64,000 bases of DNA from an uncultured Alphaproteobacteria bacterium (GCA_903842595.1 CAIMMO010000223.1:1-64000); one strand, 5' to 3'. Numbered from the stretch's first letter, positions 1 through 9,618 are shown. Notes: generated by a model not told the origin, from the sequence alone. A program made the numbers and translations.

Positions 1-75
1 CGGCACAAACTCGTGCAGCGACGGCGGCAACATCCACTGCTGATCCACGTCCCACGGTCGAAATGTCTTGGCCAT
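1..75 (-). mobile_element. Partial IS1182-family-like transposase, N-terminal 25 codons only (rest lies outside the window)
   Basis: Reverse strand from ATG at 75 reads MAKTFRPWDVDQQWMLPPSLHEFVP, which resembles the conserved N-terminus of IS1182-type transposases; not in ORF track because it is truncated by the window edge. Confidence 0.72.
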
Positions 76-351
76 GAACCGAAAGAATCAGCCTTCGGCT
101 CAAAACTCAACAGATCGACGATTACGGAGACGGGCTCCTAGCCGGCTGTTCGCCCCGCCGACCGCACACAGCAGCGTGAACCTCTGCGCAAGGGGCGCCG
201 CGGCCATCATTGTTCCTCAATTTCGTCGCTGATTTATGCTCGGATGACCTGTTCCTGGCGGGCGGGTCGCCTTGCAGACGCGGAGCTTTGGGGCCAGTGT
301 CCGCAGCGGAACCAGCCCCCGTGCGGGCTGCTGACTGGGAGTCCTGAACTC

Positions 352-1857
352 ATGCCGGGCACGTCGTCCAAGCGCTCGCTTCTCATCAAAGTCGGCATTC
401 CCGTGCTCGGCGTTGCGGCCATCGCGGGCGCCTTCTTCGCCCCGGCGCTTCTGAAAATGGAAGCCCCGCCCCAGGCGATCGCCCAGCCCGGCGCACCCTT
501 GTCCCCTGTATCTGCGGCGGCGGTCATGGGCGACGACTTCTCTGCGCTGGCGAAAAGCCTGATGCCGGCCGTGGTCAACATCGCAACACGGCAGACCGTG
601 TCGCGTGGCGATGGCCTGCCGGCCTTCGGCCCCAATTCCCCGCTTAACGAGTTCAACGACCTGCTCGGCCGTGGGCAGGGCGGCGCGCGCCGCCAGTCGT
701 CACTGGGCTCGGGATTCATCGTGGACCCCGCCGGCTATGTGGTGACCAACAACCACGTCATCGAAGGCGCAGACGAGATCGATGTCGTGCTGTCGGACGG
801 CTCCGTGCTGGCCGCCAAGCTGGTCGGCGCGGACGAGGATGTGGACCTTGCTCTGCTGAAGGTCGAACCGCGCACGCCGCTGACAGCCGTTCCATGGGGC
901 AATTCGGATTCGGCCGATGTCGGCCAGTGGGTGGTCGCGATCGGCAACCCGTTCGGCCTCGGCGGCACGGTGACGGCCGGCATCATCTCCGCCCGGAACC
1001 GCGACATCAGCGCGGGCTCCTATGACGACTTCATCCAGACCGACGCTGCGATCAACAAGGGGAACTCCGGCGGGCCGCTGTTCAACCTGCGCGGCGAAGT
1101 GATCGGCGTGAACACCGCCATCATCTCGCCGGGCGAGGCGGGCGGTTCGGTCGGTGTCGGCTTCTCCGTGCCTGCGAACTTCGCCAAGGTCGTCACCCAG
1201 CAGCTGCGCGAGTTCGGCCAGACGCGCCGCGGCACGATGGGTCTTACGGCCCGTTCCGTCGATCAGGCGATCGCCGAATCCTATGGCCTGCAGAAGCCCG
1301 AAGGCGCCATCGTCACCTCTGTCGAGGCGGGCGGCGCGGCTGAAGTTGCGGGTCTCAAACAGGGCGACCTGATCACGGCGATCAACAACCAGCAGATCCG
1401 CGAAAGCCGGGACCTGTTCCGCATCATGGGTGTGACGCAGGTCGGCACGCAGGTGTCTGTACGCTATCTCCGCAACGGGCGTCAGGCGACCGCGACGTTC
1501 AAGCTTGCTTCGGCCAGCGCGGCTGCAGCCGCCGCCAAGCCCGAGGAGAAAGACGTCGCCACCGCTCTGTCCAACATTCTCGGCATCCAGTTCAAGGTGA
1601 TCGAGGATGCCGATCGCCGCCGCCGCGGCATACCGGCGTCCGTGCGAGGCGTGCTGGTGCAGTCGATCGAGACCGGCTCCGACGCGCTCGGCAAGATCCC
1701 GATAGGCGCCGTCGTCACCGAGGTGCACTTCCAGCCTGTGTCGTCGCCCGAACAGGCGATCGCCGCCGCAGAAGCCGCCAAGGCTGCAGGAAAGCCAGTT
1801 CTGCTTCAGGTCTGGGGCGAGGACGAGGTGAGCTATGTGGCGGTTCGGGCGCGGTAG
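352..1857 (+). CDS. Do-like (DegP/HtrA) periplasmic serine protease with PDZ domains
   Basis: Trypsin-like triad motifs TNNHVI, DVDLALLKV, GNSGGPLFN followed by PDZ-like region; start moved from 244 to 352 (MPGTSSKRSLLIKVGIPVLG... signal/TM). Confidence 0.93.
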   Translation: MPGTSSKRSLLIKVGIPVLGVAAIAGAFFAPALLKMEAPPQAIAQPGAPLSPVSAAAVMGDDFSALAKSLMPAVVNIATRQTVSRGDGLPAFGPNSPLNEFNDLLGRGQGGARRQSSLGSGFIVDPAGYVVTNNHVIEGADEIDVVLSDGSVLAAKLVGADEDVDLALLKVEPRTPLTAVPWGNSDSADVGQWVVAIGNPFGLGGTVTAGIISARNRDISAGSYDDFIQTDAAINKGNSGGPLFNLRGEVIGVNTAIISPGEAGGSVGVGFSVPANFAKVVTQQLREFGQTRRGTMGLTARSVDQAIAESYGLQKPEGAIVTSVEAGGAAEVAGLKQGDLITAINNQQIRESRDLFRIMGVTQVGTQVSVRYLRNGRQATATFKLASASAAAAAAKPEEKDVATALSNILGIQFKVIEDADRRRRGIPASVRGVLVQSIETGSDALGKIPIGAVVTEVHFQPVSSPEQAIAAAEAAKAAGKPVLLQVWGEDEVSYVAVRAR

Positions 1858-1908
1858 GTGTGACGTCCCGGAGATGGCAGCCAGCGATGCATCCTGCGTA
1901 ACCACAGG

Positions 1909-2763
1909 ATGCTGACCGTTCGCCGGGTGCCGGCATCGCACCACCTTCGACCGATCGTGAGCGGGTTTACGGAGCGCAGGGGCCATTTCCGCGAGATGTC
2001 GCTGCTCCGGCCTCTGCCGGCGAGGCCGGAGCAGATTCTCGAGATCTACCTCGCTGAATGCTACCAGGTGAAGCGGACTGACGGGGGGTTCGGCCCCAGT
2101 CCAGATGCGGCTGTCGTAGGGCCCATGACCGAGCCCCGGGTTGAACTTGGCTTCGCCGGCGAGATCGAGACCTTCACCATCCACTTCCAGCCCACAGGTC
2201 TCGCGCGCCTGTTCGGCATTTCGATGCATACGCTGGCGGACGATGCCGCCTCCGTATCCGACGTGCTGGGCGGATCCGGACGGAAGCTGGTGGATGACGT
2301 GCGCCGCTCGCGCGTGTTCGCGCAGAGGGTGGAGATCGCCGAGACCTGGACGCGGCAATTGCTGGCGGATGCTCGCGCCATAACCGTCATCGATCATGTT
2401 GCATCGCTGCTTGCCGTCGAACATGGAAGCCACACTGTACGAACGCTCGCGCGGCAGGCGGATCTCAGCCCGCGGCAACTCCAGCGCAGGTTCCTCGATC
2501 AGGTTGGGGTGGCGCCGAAGCTCTATGCACGGCTTTGCCGCATCGCCGGCGTTATCCGGGCCAGGAACGCGGCTCCATCACGCACGATGACCGACCTGGC
2601 CCACGATTTCGGCTATGCAGACCAAGCGCACCTCACGCGTGAGTTTCGTGCACTGTCGGGGCGTAATCCCGTGGACTTTTTCCTGGCCGCATCCGCCGTA
2701 CCGGAGACAGAAACGCCGTCCAGTGTCCGATTTGTTCAAGCGCCGCGGTTCACGAGGCTCTAA
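1909..2763 (+). CDS. AraC-family transcriptional regulator
   Basis: C-terminal AraC HTH: TVRTLARQADLSPRQLQRRFLDQVGVAPKLYARLCRI...DLAHDFGYADQAHLTREFRALSG. Confidence 0.9.
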   Translation: MLTVRRVPASHHLRPIVSGFTERRGHFREMSLLRPLPARPEQILEIYLAECYQVKRTDGGFGPSPDAAVVGPMTEPRVELGFAGEIETFTIHFQPTGLARLFGISMHTLADDAASVSDVLGGSGRKLVDDVRRSRVFAQRVEIAETWTRQLLADARAITVIDHVASLLAVEHGSHTVRTLARQADLSPRQLQRRFLDQVGVAPKLYARLCRIAGVIRARNAAPSRTMTDLAHDFGYADQAHLTREFRALSGRNPVDFFLAASAVPETETPSSVRFVQAPRFTRL

Positions 2764-2793
2764 CCCGGGGTGAACCAGCTTCGGGAGACATTC

Positions 2794-3321
2794 ATGAACC
2801 GCCGCACCATCCTGACGCTTCTCGGCATAGGAGCCGCCGCCATGGCCGCAACCCCTTCTTCCCAAGCTCAATCGCTCGATGGAGCTGACTTGGCGGCGAT
2901 CCGCAACCTTATCAAGACCTATGAGACCACGTGGAACACCAGTGATCTCGACGGCATGGGCCGGCTCTACCGGCGGGACATTCACTGGGTGAATGTGAAG
3001 GGAATGCACTGGCGCGGGTTCGAGGAAGTTGATCAGGCCCATCGCGCTTTCTTCGATATCATGTTCCGCGGCACGCGGCAGGATCTCGAGGAGATCGAAA
3101 GCATAACGCCAACGGCGCCCGGCGTTGCGATCGCCGTCGTGCGGTGGCTTCATGGCGCGTACACGACGCCATCCGGCAATCAGGTTCAGTCACAGAACAC
3201 ACGCATGACGCTGGTTCTGGCGAAGGGTGAAGGCGGGTGGAAGATCGTTCAGGGCTGTAATATCGAAGTCGATGCGCAGGCCGCGCGGTTCGATCCGATC
3301 CGTGGCCAGAAACCAGGCTGA
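2794..3321 (+). CDS. SnoaL-like/NTF2-fold SgcJ/EcaC-type secreted protein
   Basis: Signal peptide MNRRTILTLLGIGAAAMAATPSSQAQS, then NTF2-like pattern AIRNLIKTYETTWNTSDLDGMGRLYRRDIHWVNVKG. Confidence 0.75.
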   Translation: MNRRTILTLLGIGAAAMAATPSSQAQSLDGADLAAIRNLIKTYETTWNTSDLDGMGRLYRRDIHWVNVKGMHWRGFEEVDQAHRAFFDIMFRGTRQDLEEIESITPTAPGVAIAVVRWLHGAYTTPSGNQVQSQNTRMTLVLAKGEGGWKIVQGCNIEVDAQAARFDPIRGQKPG

Positions 3322-3337
3322 ACGCTGTCCTGAATCG

Positions 3338-4219
3338 CTAGCCGACGACCTCGTCAACGCCATAACCCTGGAAGAACAGCGCGGCGCGCAGGTCCGTGTG
3401 TCCGATGCGCGCGCGCGTCTCCGCGGCGACGATCGGCTTTGCCTTGTAGGCGATGCCGAGGCCCGCAGCACGGATCATGTCGAGATCGTTCGCACCATCG
3501 CCCAGCGCGAGTGCATCGTCTGCCGTCAGACCGAGAGCAGCCGTCTCTTCGACTAGCGCCGTGAGCTTTGCCTCACGGCCGAGGATGGGCTGACCAACGG
3601 CGCCTGTCAGGAGAGCGCCATCGTCAATCAGCGTGTTGGCGCGATCAGCGTCGAAACCGGCCATCGCAGCGACCCGAGAGGTGAAATAGCCAAAGCCGCC
3701 CGACACCAGAACGGCGCGTGCGCCATGCGCCTTCATCGTGGCGACCAACTCGCGCGCACCGGGGTTCAGCCGCACGCGCTCGGCATGGCATGCGTCCAGC
3801 GCCGAGAGGCTGAGCCCCTTCAGCATCGCCACCCGCTGGGTCAGCGCGCCCGCGAAATCCAGCTCGCCCCGCATCGCGCGCTCCGTGATTGCAGACACCT
3901 CCGCCTTCAGGCCGGCAAAATCCGCGAGCTCGTCGAGGCATTCCTGTCCGATTATGGTGGAATCCATGTCCGAGATGAGCAGGCGCTTGCGCCGGTTCGC
4001 CGCGGGGGTGATCGCCCAGTCGGCGCCCCGCGCCGGCGTTTCCGCCTCCAGCCAGGCAACGAGGTCCGGCCCCCCGGCAACGCCGGTTTCCGCGACGCTC
4101 CAGCCCGCGGCGGAACGATCCTTGACGCCGCCAGTTCGCCCGAGAGCTGCGCTGGCCAGACCCGATACGCCGCCATCGCGGGACACGAGCGTCAGGACAA
4201 GGTCCAAAGGATGGGTCAT
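3338..4219 (-). CDS. serB: Phosphoserine phosphatase
   Basis: HAD motifs LLISDMDSTIIGQECLDELADFAG, VLVSGGFGYFT, ALGDGANDLDMI. Confidence 0.95.
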   Translation of the reverse strand: MTHPLDLVLTLVSRDGGVSGLASAALGRTGGVKDRSAAGWSVAETGVAGGPDLVAWLEAETPARGADWAITPAANRRKRLLISDMDSTIIGQECLDELADFAGLKAEVSAITERAMRGELDFAGALTQRVAMLKGLSLSALDACHAERVRLNPGARELVATMKAHGARAVLVSGGFGYFTSRVAAMAGFDADRANTLIDDGALLTGAVGQPILGREAKLTALVEETAALGLTADDALALGDGANDLDMIRAAGLGIAYKAKPIVAAETRARIGHTDLRAALFFQGYGVDEVVG

Positions 4220-4336
4220 AGACGTGGCTGCCGGGTCGCGTTAGGGCGAGCCACGCGCTGTATCAGGGGTCGCGGTCACGCGTAAACAGCGAAGCTGGGG
4301 ACGCGGGTCTGGAGACGGGGGGAAACGACGAAGGCA

Positions 4337-5254
4337 ATGCGTCCCGCGATTCTCATTCACGGACCCACAGCCAGTGGCAAGACGAAGCTGGCGATCGCGC
4401 TCGCCCGCAGGCACGGCGGCGAGATCATCAATGCCGATGCGATGCAGTGCTATGCCGATCTCAACATACTGACAGCCCGTCCCGACGCCGAGGAACTGGC
4501 CAGCTCGGTCCACCACCTGTTCGGTCATGTCGATGCAGCTGCCCGCTATTCCGTCGGCGCCTGGAGCAAGGACGCCACGGCGAAGATCGCCGAACTACGC
4601 GATGCCGACAAAACCCCCATTATCGTCGGCGGCACCGGCCTCTATCTCATGGCGCTGACGGATGGCCTGTCGGACATCCCGGCGGTGTCCGACCAGCATC
4701 GCGAGAAGGCCCGCGCCATGGTCGAGCGCGACCAGGCCAGCGCCCGCGCGCTCCTGCTGGAAAAAGACCCTGCCACTGCCGATCGCATCGAAGCCAACGA
4801 TCGCCAGCGCACCTCGCGCGCGCTGGAAGTGCTGTTTGCAACGGGCAAGCCGCTGTCGAGTTTTCATGGCCAGGCTGCGCCGGTCCTGTCGCCAGGGACA
4901 TGGGCTGGAGTGACGCTCATGCCGCCGCGCGAGACGCTTTATGCGCGCATCAACGCTCGTGTGGATACGATGATGCGGGCCAATGCACTCGAGGAGGCGC
5001 GGGCGCTGTGGCAGCGCCGCCTGGATTTGGCGCTTCCCGTGATGCGGGCACATGGCATGCCGGGCTTCTGCGACCATTTCGAAGGCCGCGCCTCGCTGGC
5101 GGACGCGGTCGAGCGCTGCAAGCGCGACACCCGCCGCTACGCCAAGCGCCAGATGACCTGGATCGCCCACCAGTTCACCCTCTGGCCCCGCATCCCATCG
5201 GAGGATCTGTCCGTTCGCGTTCGCGTGATTTCCGATATTGCGGCTGAGGGATAG
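4337..5254 (+). CDS. miaA: tRNA dimethylallyltransferase
   Basis: IHGPTASGKTKLAIALARRHGGEIINADAMQCYADLNILTARP, VGGTGLYLMAL typical MiaA motifs. Confidence 0.96.
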   Translation: MRPAILIHGPTASGKTKLAIALARRHGGEIINADAMQCYADLNILTARPDAEELASSVHHLFGHVDAAARYSVGAWSKDATAKIAELRDADKTPIIVGGTGLYLMALTDGLSDIPAVSDQHREKARAMVERDQASARALLLEKDPATADRIEANDRQRTSRALEVLFATGKPLSSFHGQAAPVLSPGTWAGVTLMPPRETLYARINARVDTMMRANALEEARALWQRRLDLALPVMRAHGMPGFCDHFEGRASLADAVERCKRDTRRYAKRQMTWIAHQFTLWPRIPSEDLSVRVRVISDIAAEG

Positions 5255-5343
5255 GCCGGGCGTGCTGGACGAGCGAGGCCCTGGATGGTGTAGAAACGCT
5301 CCGTTCCATCAAGGCGGGGTCAAATCTTGCCCTGTAACCCCTG

Positions 5344-5372
5344 TTGACGCTGCGCTGTTGAAACGGTAACTC
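5344..5372 (+). promoter_or_regulatory. Candidate sigma70-type promoter for the ilvB leader: TTGACG-N17-TAACTC
   Basis: -35 TTGACG at 5344-5349, 17-nt spacer, -10-like TAACTC at 5367-5372, just upstream of the leader peptide. Confidence 0.5.
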
Positions 5373-5404
5373 CTGTTTTGATAGCGTTCGAGGGAGAAAA
5401 CGCC

Positions 5405-5461
5405 ATGCGCGAGAGGTCAAAGACCCTCGTAAACGTAATCGGATCGCCGCGGCCCCGCTGA
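5405..5461 (+). CDS. ilvB leader peptide MRERSKTLVNVIGSPRPR (attenuator peptide)
   Basis: 18-codon ORF with a purine-rich SD (GAGGGAGAAA) upstream and an L-V-N-V-I run (CTC GTA AAC GTA ATC), followed by an intrinsic terminator just before ilvB. Confidence 0.8.
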   Translation: MRERSKTLVNVIGSPRPR

Positions 5462-5493
5462 TACGACGGGACCGAACGGCGAGCGACGACATC

Positions 5494-5521
5494 AAAGGGC
5501 CCGAGTGGCCCTTTTTCTTTT
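5494..5521 (+). terminator. Rho-independent attenuator terminator upstream of ilvB
   Basis: AAAGGGCC-CGAGT-GGCCCTTT 8-bp stem followed by TTCTTTT; GGCCC at 5451-5455 in the leader can alternatively pair with GGGCC at 5497-5501. Confidence 0.82.
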
Positions 5522-5572
5522 CCCAAAACCTGCAGAACAATCCGAAACCTGAGAAGACTGGCGAGCGGCGAG

Positions 5573-7360
5573 ATGGACGGAAACAGCAAGATGGATGCGG
5601 CGAGCCAGAAGCAGGGCGGGGAGCAGCTGACCGGCGCGGAGATCGTGCTTCGGGCGCTCGCCGATCAGGGCGTCGATACGATTTTCGGCTATCCGGGCGG
5701 GGCCGTCCTGCCGATCTACGACGCGATCTACGCACAGCAGCAGGTGCGCCACATCCTCGTGCGCCACGAGCAGGGCGCGGGCCACATGGCCGAAGGCTAT
5801 GCGCGCTCGACCGGCCGTTGCGGTGTGGCGCTCGCCACGTCGGGTCCCGGCGCGACCAACATGGTCACGCCGCTGGCCGATGCGCTGATGGATTCGATCC
5901 CGATGGTCTGCTTCACCGGGCAGGTGCCGACACACCTGATCGGTTCAGACGCGTTCCAGGAAGCGGATACGGTCGGCATCACGCGTGCCTGCACCAAGCA
6001 CAACTATCTGGTGCGCGACGTGAACGATCTCGCGCGCATCATCCACGAAGCCTTCTATGTCGCAACGCACGGCCGCCCCGGCCCGGTGCTCGTCGACATT
6101 CCGAAGAGCGTGCAGTTCGCCAAGGGAACCTATGTCGGCCCCGAGGCGATCGAGCATCGCACCTATCATCCCCGCACCGAGCCGCAGGACAAGCGCATCG
6201 AGGAAGCCGTCGCCCTGATGGCGACTGCGCAGCGTCCGATCATCTATTCCGGCGGCGGCGTCATCAATTCGGGCCCCGCTGCGTCCGAAGCGTTGCGTGC
6301 AATGGCGAAAGCGACCGGCTGGCCTGTCACCTCCACCCTGTTGGGCCTTGGCGCCTATCCCGCGTCGGGCGAGCAGTGGCTGGGTATGGTCGGGATGCAC
6401 GGATCGTTCGAGTCGAACAACGCCATGCACGACTGCGACGTGATGCTCTGCGTCGGCGCGCGTTTTGACGACCGCGTCACGGGACGCCTCGATGCCTTCT
6501 CGCCGAACTCGAAGAAGATACACATCGATATCGATCCATCCTCGATCAACAAGAATGTCCGCGCGGACGTGCCGATCGTGGCCGATTGCGGCAAGGCGCT
6601 GAAGGCGATTACAACGGAATGGAATCGCAAGGTCAGCCGCAAGCCGGATATCTCGGCATGGTGGAAGCAGATCGACGCGTGGCGCGCCCGCCAGGGCTTC
6701 GCTTATCCGAACTCCAAGACGCTCATCAAACCGCAATACGCCATCGAGCGCCTCTTTGAGCTGACCAAGGACCGCGACGTCTACATCACCACCGAAGTGG
6801 GCCAGCACCAGATGTGGGCCGCGCAGTTCTTCCACTTCGACAAGCCGAACCGCTGGATGACGTCAGGCGGGCTTGGCACGATGGGGTACGGCCTGCCGGC
6901 CGCTATCGGCGTGCAGGCGGCGCATCCCGATGCGCTGGTCATCGACATCGCAGGCGACGCCTCGGTGCAGATGACGATGCAGGAGATGTCCACCGCCATC
7001 CAGCACAACCTGCCGGTCAAGATCTTCATCCTCAACAATGAATGGATGGGCATGGTGCGCCAGTGGCAGCAGCTGCTGCACGGCGAGCGCTACTCGCACT
7101 CCTACTCCGAAAGCCTGCCCGACTTCGTGAAGCTGGCCGAGGCTTATGGCTGCCATGGCATACGCTGCGAGGACCCGGCGAACCTCGACGAGGCGATCCT
7201 CGACATGATCAACACGCCGAAGCCCGTCCTGTTCGACTGCCGGGTGGAAAAGGCCGAGAACTGCTTCCCGATGATCCCGTCGGGCGCGGCCCACAACGAG
7301 ATGATCCTCGGCAAGATCACGGGCGATGAAATCGGCGAAGCTGGAAAGATGCTGGTCTGA
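5573..7360 (+). CDS. ilvB: Acetolactate synthase large subunit
   Basis: TPP enzyme: LADQGVDTIFGYPGGAVLPIYDAI, FLATSGPGATN-type motif, GDASVQMTMQEMSTAIQHNLPVKIFILNN. Confidence 0.97.
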   Translation: MDGNSKMDAASQKQGGEQLTGAEIVLRALADQGVDTIFGYPGGAVLPIYDAIYAQQQVRHILVRHEQGAGHMAEGYARSTGRCGVALATSGPGATNMVTPLADALMDSIPMVCFTGQVPTHLIGSDAFQEADTVGITRACTKHNYLVRDVNDLARIIHEAFYVATHGRPGPVLVDIPKSVQFAKGTYVGPEAIEHRTYHPRTEPQDKRIEEAVALMATAQRPIIYSGGGVINSGPAASEALRAMAKATGWPVTSTLLGLGAYPASGEQWLGMVGMHGSFESNNAMHDCDVMLCVGARFDDRVTGRLDAFSPNSKKIHIDIDPSSINKNVRADVPIVADCGKALKAITTEWNRKVSRKPDISAWWKQIDAWRARQGFAYPNSKTLIKPQYAIERLFELTKDRDVYITTEVGQHQMWAAQFFHFDKPNRWMTSGGLGTMGYGLPAAIGVQAAHPDALVIDIAGDASVQMTMQEMSTAIQHNLPVKIFILNNEWMGMVRQWQQLLHGERYSHSYSESLPDFVKLAEAYGCHGIRCEDPANLDEAILDMINTPKPVLFDCRVEKAENCFPMIPSGAAHNEMILGKITGDEIGEAGKMLV

Positions 7361-7361
7361 G

Positions 7362-7931
7362 ATGAAACGCGCTGCGCACATCATCGCAGCCCTGTCGCTC
7401 GCCGCGGCCTGCCAGCCGGCGGCGTCTGAACGCGACGACGCGCCTGCGCCGGCCGCCGTGGGTGCGACAGCGCCCGGGGAACTGGCCGGCGGCGCCTCGC
7501 CCGCGCAGCAGATCATCCTGCCGGGCGTGATGAACATCGCGGCGCCGATCGATGCGGTCGTCGTGAACAGCTGCGAGAAGGTCGTCGCGGCCGATTATGA
7601 TCAGCCGCCGGCCATGGCCTGCGTGATCTTCGTTCGCGATGGTGAGCCAGCTGAGTCCGACGCCGCGTTCGATCGCGTGCTCGACGACCAGCTCGTCACC
7701 GCCGGATGGACGCTCGTCCGCTCCGCCGGAGCCCAGCACTATTTCGAACACGCCAAGCCCGGCATGGACTGCGCTGACCTGTCAGTCTTCACCGCGCTCG
7801 ACGCCGCGCAACTCGACCGCCTGGTGAAAGGGTCCAAGGCGGCCGCAGCGCCTGCCGGAACGTCGTGGCGCGGCTACTCCATTCCAGCGACCATTCGCGA
7901 GACATGCGGCGCCGACCGCATGCGACCATAG
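7362..7931 (+). CDS. Hypothetical lipoprotein located between ilvB and ilvN
   Basis: MKRAAHIIAALSLAAACQPAAS lipoprotein-like signal (LSLAAAC); starts 2 nt after the ilvB stop. Confidence 0.7.
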   Translation: MKRAAHIIAALSLAAACQPAASERDDAPAPAAVGATAPGELAGGASPAQQIILPGVMNIAAPIDAVVVNSCEKVVAADYDQPPAMACVIFVRDGEPAESDAAFDRVLDDQLVTAGWTLVRSAGAQHYFEHAKPGMDCADLSVFTALDAAQLDRLVKGSKAAAAPAGTSWRGYSIPATIRETCGADRMRP

Positions 7932-7937
7932 GGGAGG

Positions 7938-8492
7938 GTGATGCAGGAATTCTTCGAGAGCTTCGGCGTTGAACAGTGGCTGACACTGGTGTCGGCTGCC
8001 CTGGCGATCTTCTCCTTCTTCCTCAACCTCCGCCTCGTCGCGCGCCAGGAAAAGCGCAACCGCGTGTCGATGAAGATGGCGCACGACAGTGATGTCATCG
8101 GCTGGTCCGACGAGGTCGTGACGCTCCTGGCGCACGCACAGGAAATGCTGGTCGAGAAAGGCGTCTCCTACAACGAAGACGATTTCCGCGCGCGCCGTTC
8201 TGACGTCCGCGCGCGCCTGTCTGCCTTGATCGACCGCGGCCGGCTGTTCTTCCCCAACCGCAAGGATGGCGACTACGGCAAGGACAAGGAAGCCGGCTTC
8301 CAGGGCCGCAGGCACCCGGCGCTCCACGTGCTGGTGGATGCCTACGGCATCATCGATGGCGCAGGCGCTGCTCCTGGCCCCGACCGCGAGACCAGCGACA
8401 AGCTTACCGCACACCGCCGCAAATTCATGGCCGAGATATTCACGTCCGTTGATCCCGTCCGCCGCGGCGAGAACATGAAGGAACTTACCTGA
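7938..8492 (+). CDS. Hypothetical single-TM protein located between ilvB and ilvN
   Basis: N-terminal TM (WLTLVSAALAIFSFFLNLRLVARQEKRN) and charged cytoplasmic part; overlaps the ilvN start by 1 nt (TGATG). Confidence 0.7.
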   Translation: MMQEFFESFGVEQWLTLVSAALAIFSFFLNLRLVARQEKRNRVSMKMAHDSDVIGWSDEVVTLLAHAQEMLVEKGVSYNEDDFRARRSDVRARLSALIDRGRLFFPNRKDGDYGKDKEAGFQGRRHPALHVLVDAYGIIDGAGAAPGPDRETSDKLTAHRRKFMAEIFTSVDPVRRGENMKELT

Positions 8493-9082
8493 TGGCCCGC
8501 GCCGCCCGCACCCGCACGCCCGCAAAGAATGGCGTCCGCGACGATCCCGCCTCCGCCTATGACATGACGCACGCCGACGAGGGCGAGGAACAGCGCACGC
8601 TGGCCTGCATCGTCGACAACGAGCCCGGCGTGCTGGCGCGCGTCGTCGGCCTGTTCGCTGCGCGTGGCTACAACATCGAGTCGCTCACCGTCGCCGAGAT
8701 CGATCGCAACGCGCACCAGTCGCGCATCACCATCGTGACCTCGGGCACCAATCACGTGCTCGAACAGATCGAGCAGCAGCTGCTCCGCCTTGTGCCCGTC
8801 ATCAAAGTGATCGACGTCACCAACTCCACCGGTGGCATCGAGCGCGAGCTTGCGCTGGTCAAGGTTGCAGCCACGGGCGAGAAGCGCGTCGAGAGCTTGC
8901 GCATCTCGGAGATCTTCCGCGCCCACGTCATCGACACCACGAATGAGAGCTTCATCTTCGAGGTCACTGGCGCAAGCCAGAAGATCGACCAGTTCGTCGA
9001 ACTCATGCGCCCGCTCGGTCTCGTCGAGGTTTCGCGCACCGGCGTGCTCAGCATTCAACGGGGGAAGGAGAAGGCAGGATGA
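8492..9082 (+). CDS. ilvN: Acetolactate synthase small (regulatory) subunit
   Basis: ACT domain: TLACIVDNEPGVLARVVGLFAARGYNIESLTVAEIDRNAHQSRITIVTSG. Confidence 0.95.
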   Translation: MARAARTRTPAKNGVRDDPASAYDMTHADEGEEQRTLACIVDNEPGVLARVVGLFAARGYNIESLTVAEIDRNAHQSRITIVTSGTNHVLEQIEQQLLRLVPVIKVIDVTNSTGGIERELALVKVAATGEKRVESLRISEIFRAHVIDTTNESFIFEVTGASQKIDQFVELMRPLGLVEVSRTGVLSIQRGKEKAG

Positions 9083-9618
9083 CGGCCGCAATCAAGAGAC
9101 ACCCGTACCGCGCGGCGTTTGTGGCCATGCTCGTCGCGCTGGCTGTTGCGTGCTCAGCCTCCACGGACGTTGGCCTCACTTTCGATGCCGGCGCCACGCC
9201 CGAGAAGACGCTTGAAGCCGCGATGCAGGCCGACCGCGATTTCGCGGCGATGGCCAGGGCCGAGGGTCCGAAAGCCGCCTTCCTCAATTACATGCACCCG
9301 ACCGACGCGAAATTCCTGCAGCCGGGCGCCGTCGTGCAGGGCGCGGAAGCGATCGCGGCGGTCTTCGCCCAGTCGCCGCCCGATTTCTCAATCGCCTGGG
9401 AGCCTGATGGCGGGCACGGCTCGGCCTCGGGCGATCTCGCCGTCACGACGGGCCTCTACACCATCAGCACAGGCGCGAGGCCAATCGAAAAGGGTCGCTA
9501 TGTGATGGTCTGGAGCAAGGACGCGGCCGGCGAGCTGAAGGTGACGATGGAGATGAGCGTGCCCGATCCGGCCGTCCAGCCAAGCGCGGCGCCCGATCCG
9601 GAAGGCCGGCCCGGCTGA
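9079..9618 (+). CDS. SnoaL/DUF4440-like lipoprotein
   Basis: Lipoprotein-like signal AMLVALAVACSAS; NTF2-like body; ATGA overlap with ilvN. Confidence 0.65.
   Translation: MTAAIKRHPYRAAFVAMLVALAVACSASTDVGLTFDAGATPEKTLEAAMQADRDFAAMARAEGPKAAFLNYMHPTDAKFLQPGAVVQGAEAIAAVFAQSPPDFSIAWEPDGGHGSASGDLAVTTGLYTISTGARPIEKGRYVMVWSKDAAGELKVTMEMSVPDPAVQPSAAPDPEGRPG

Noticed and set aside
700-2478. 592-aa reverse ORF
   Set aside because: Lies antisense to the well-supported Do-like protease and AraC genes; composition (Arg/His/Asp-rich) is typical of GC-rich shadow frames.
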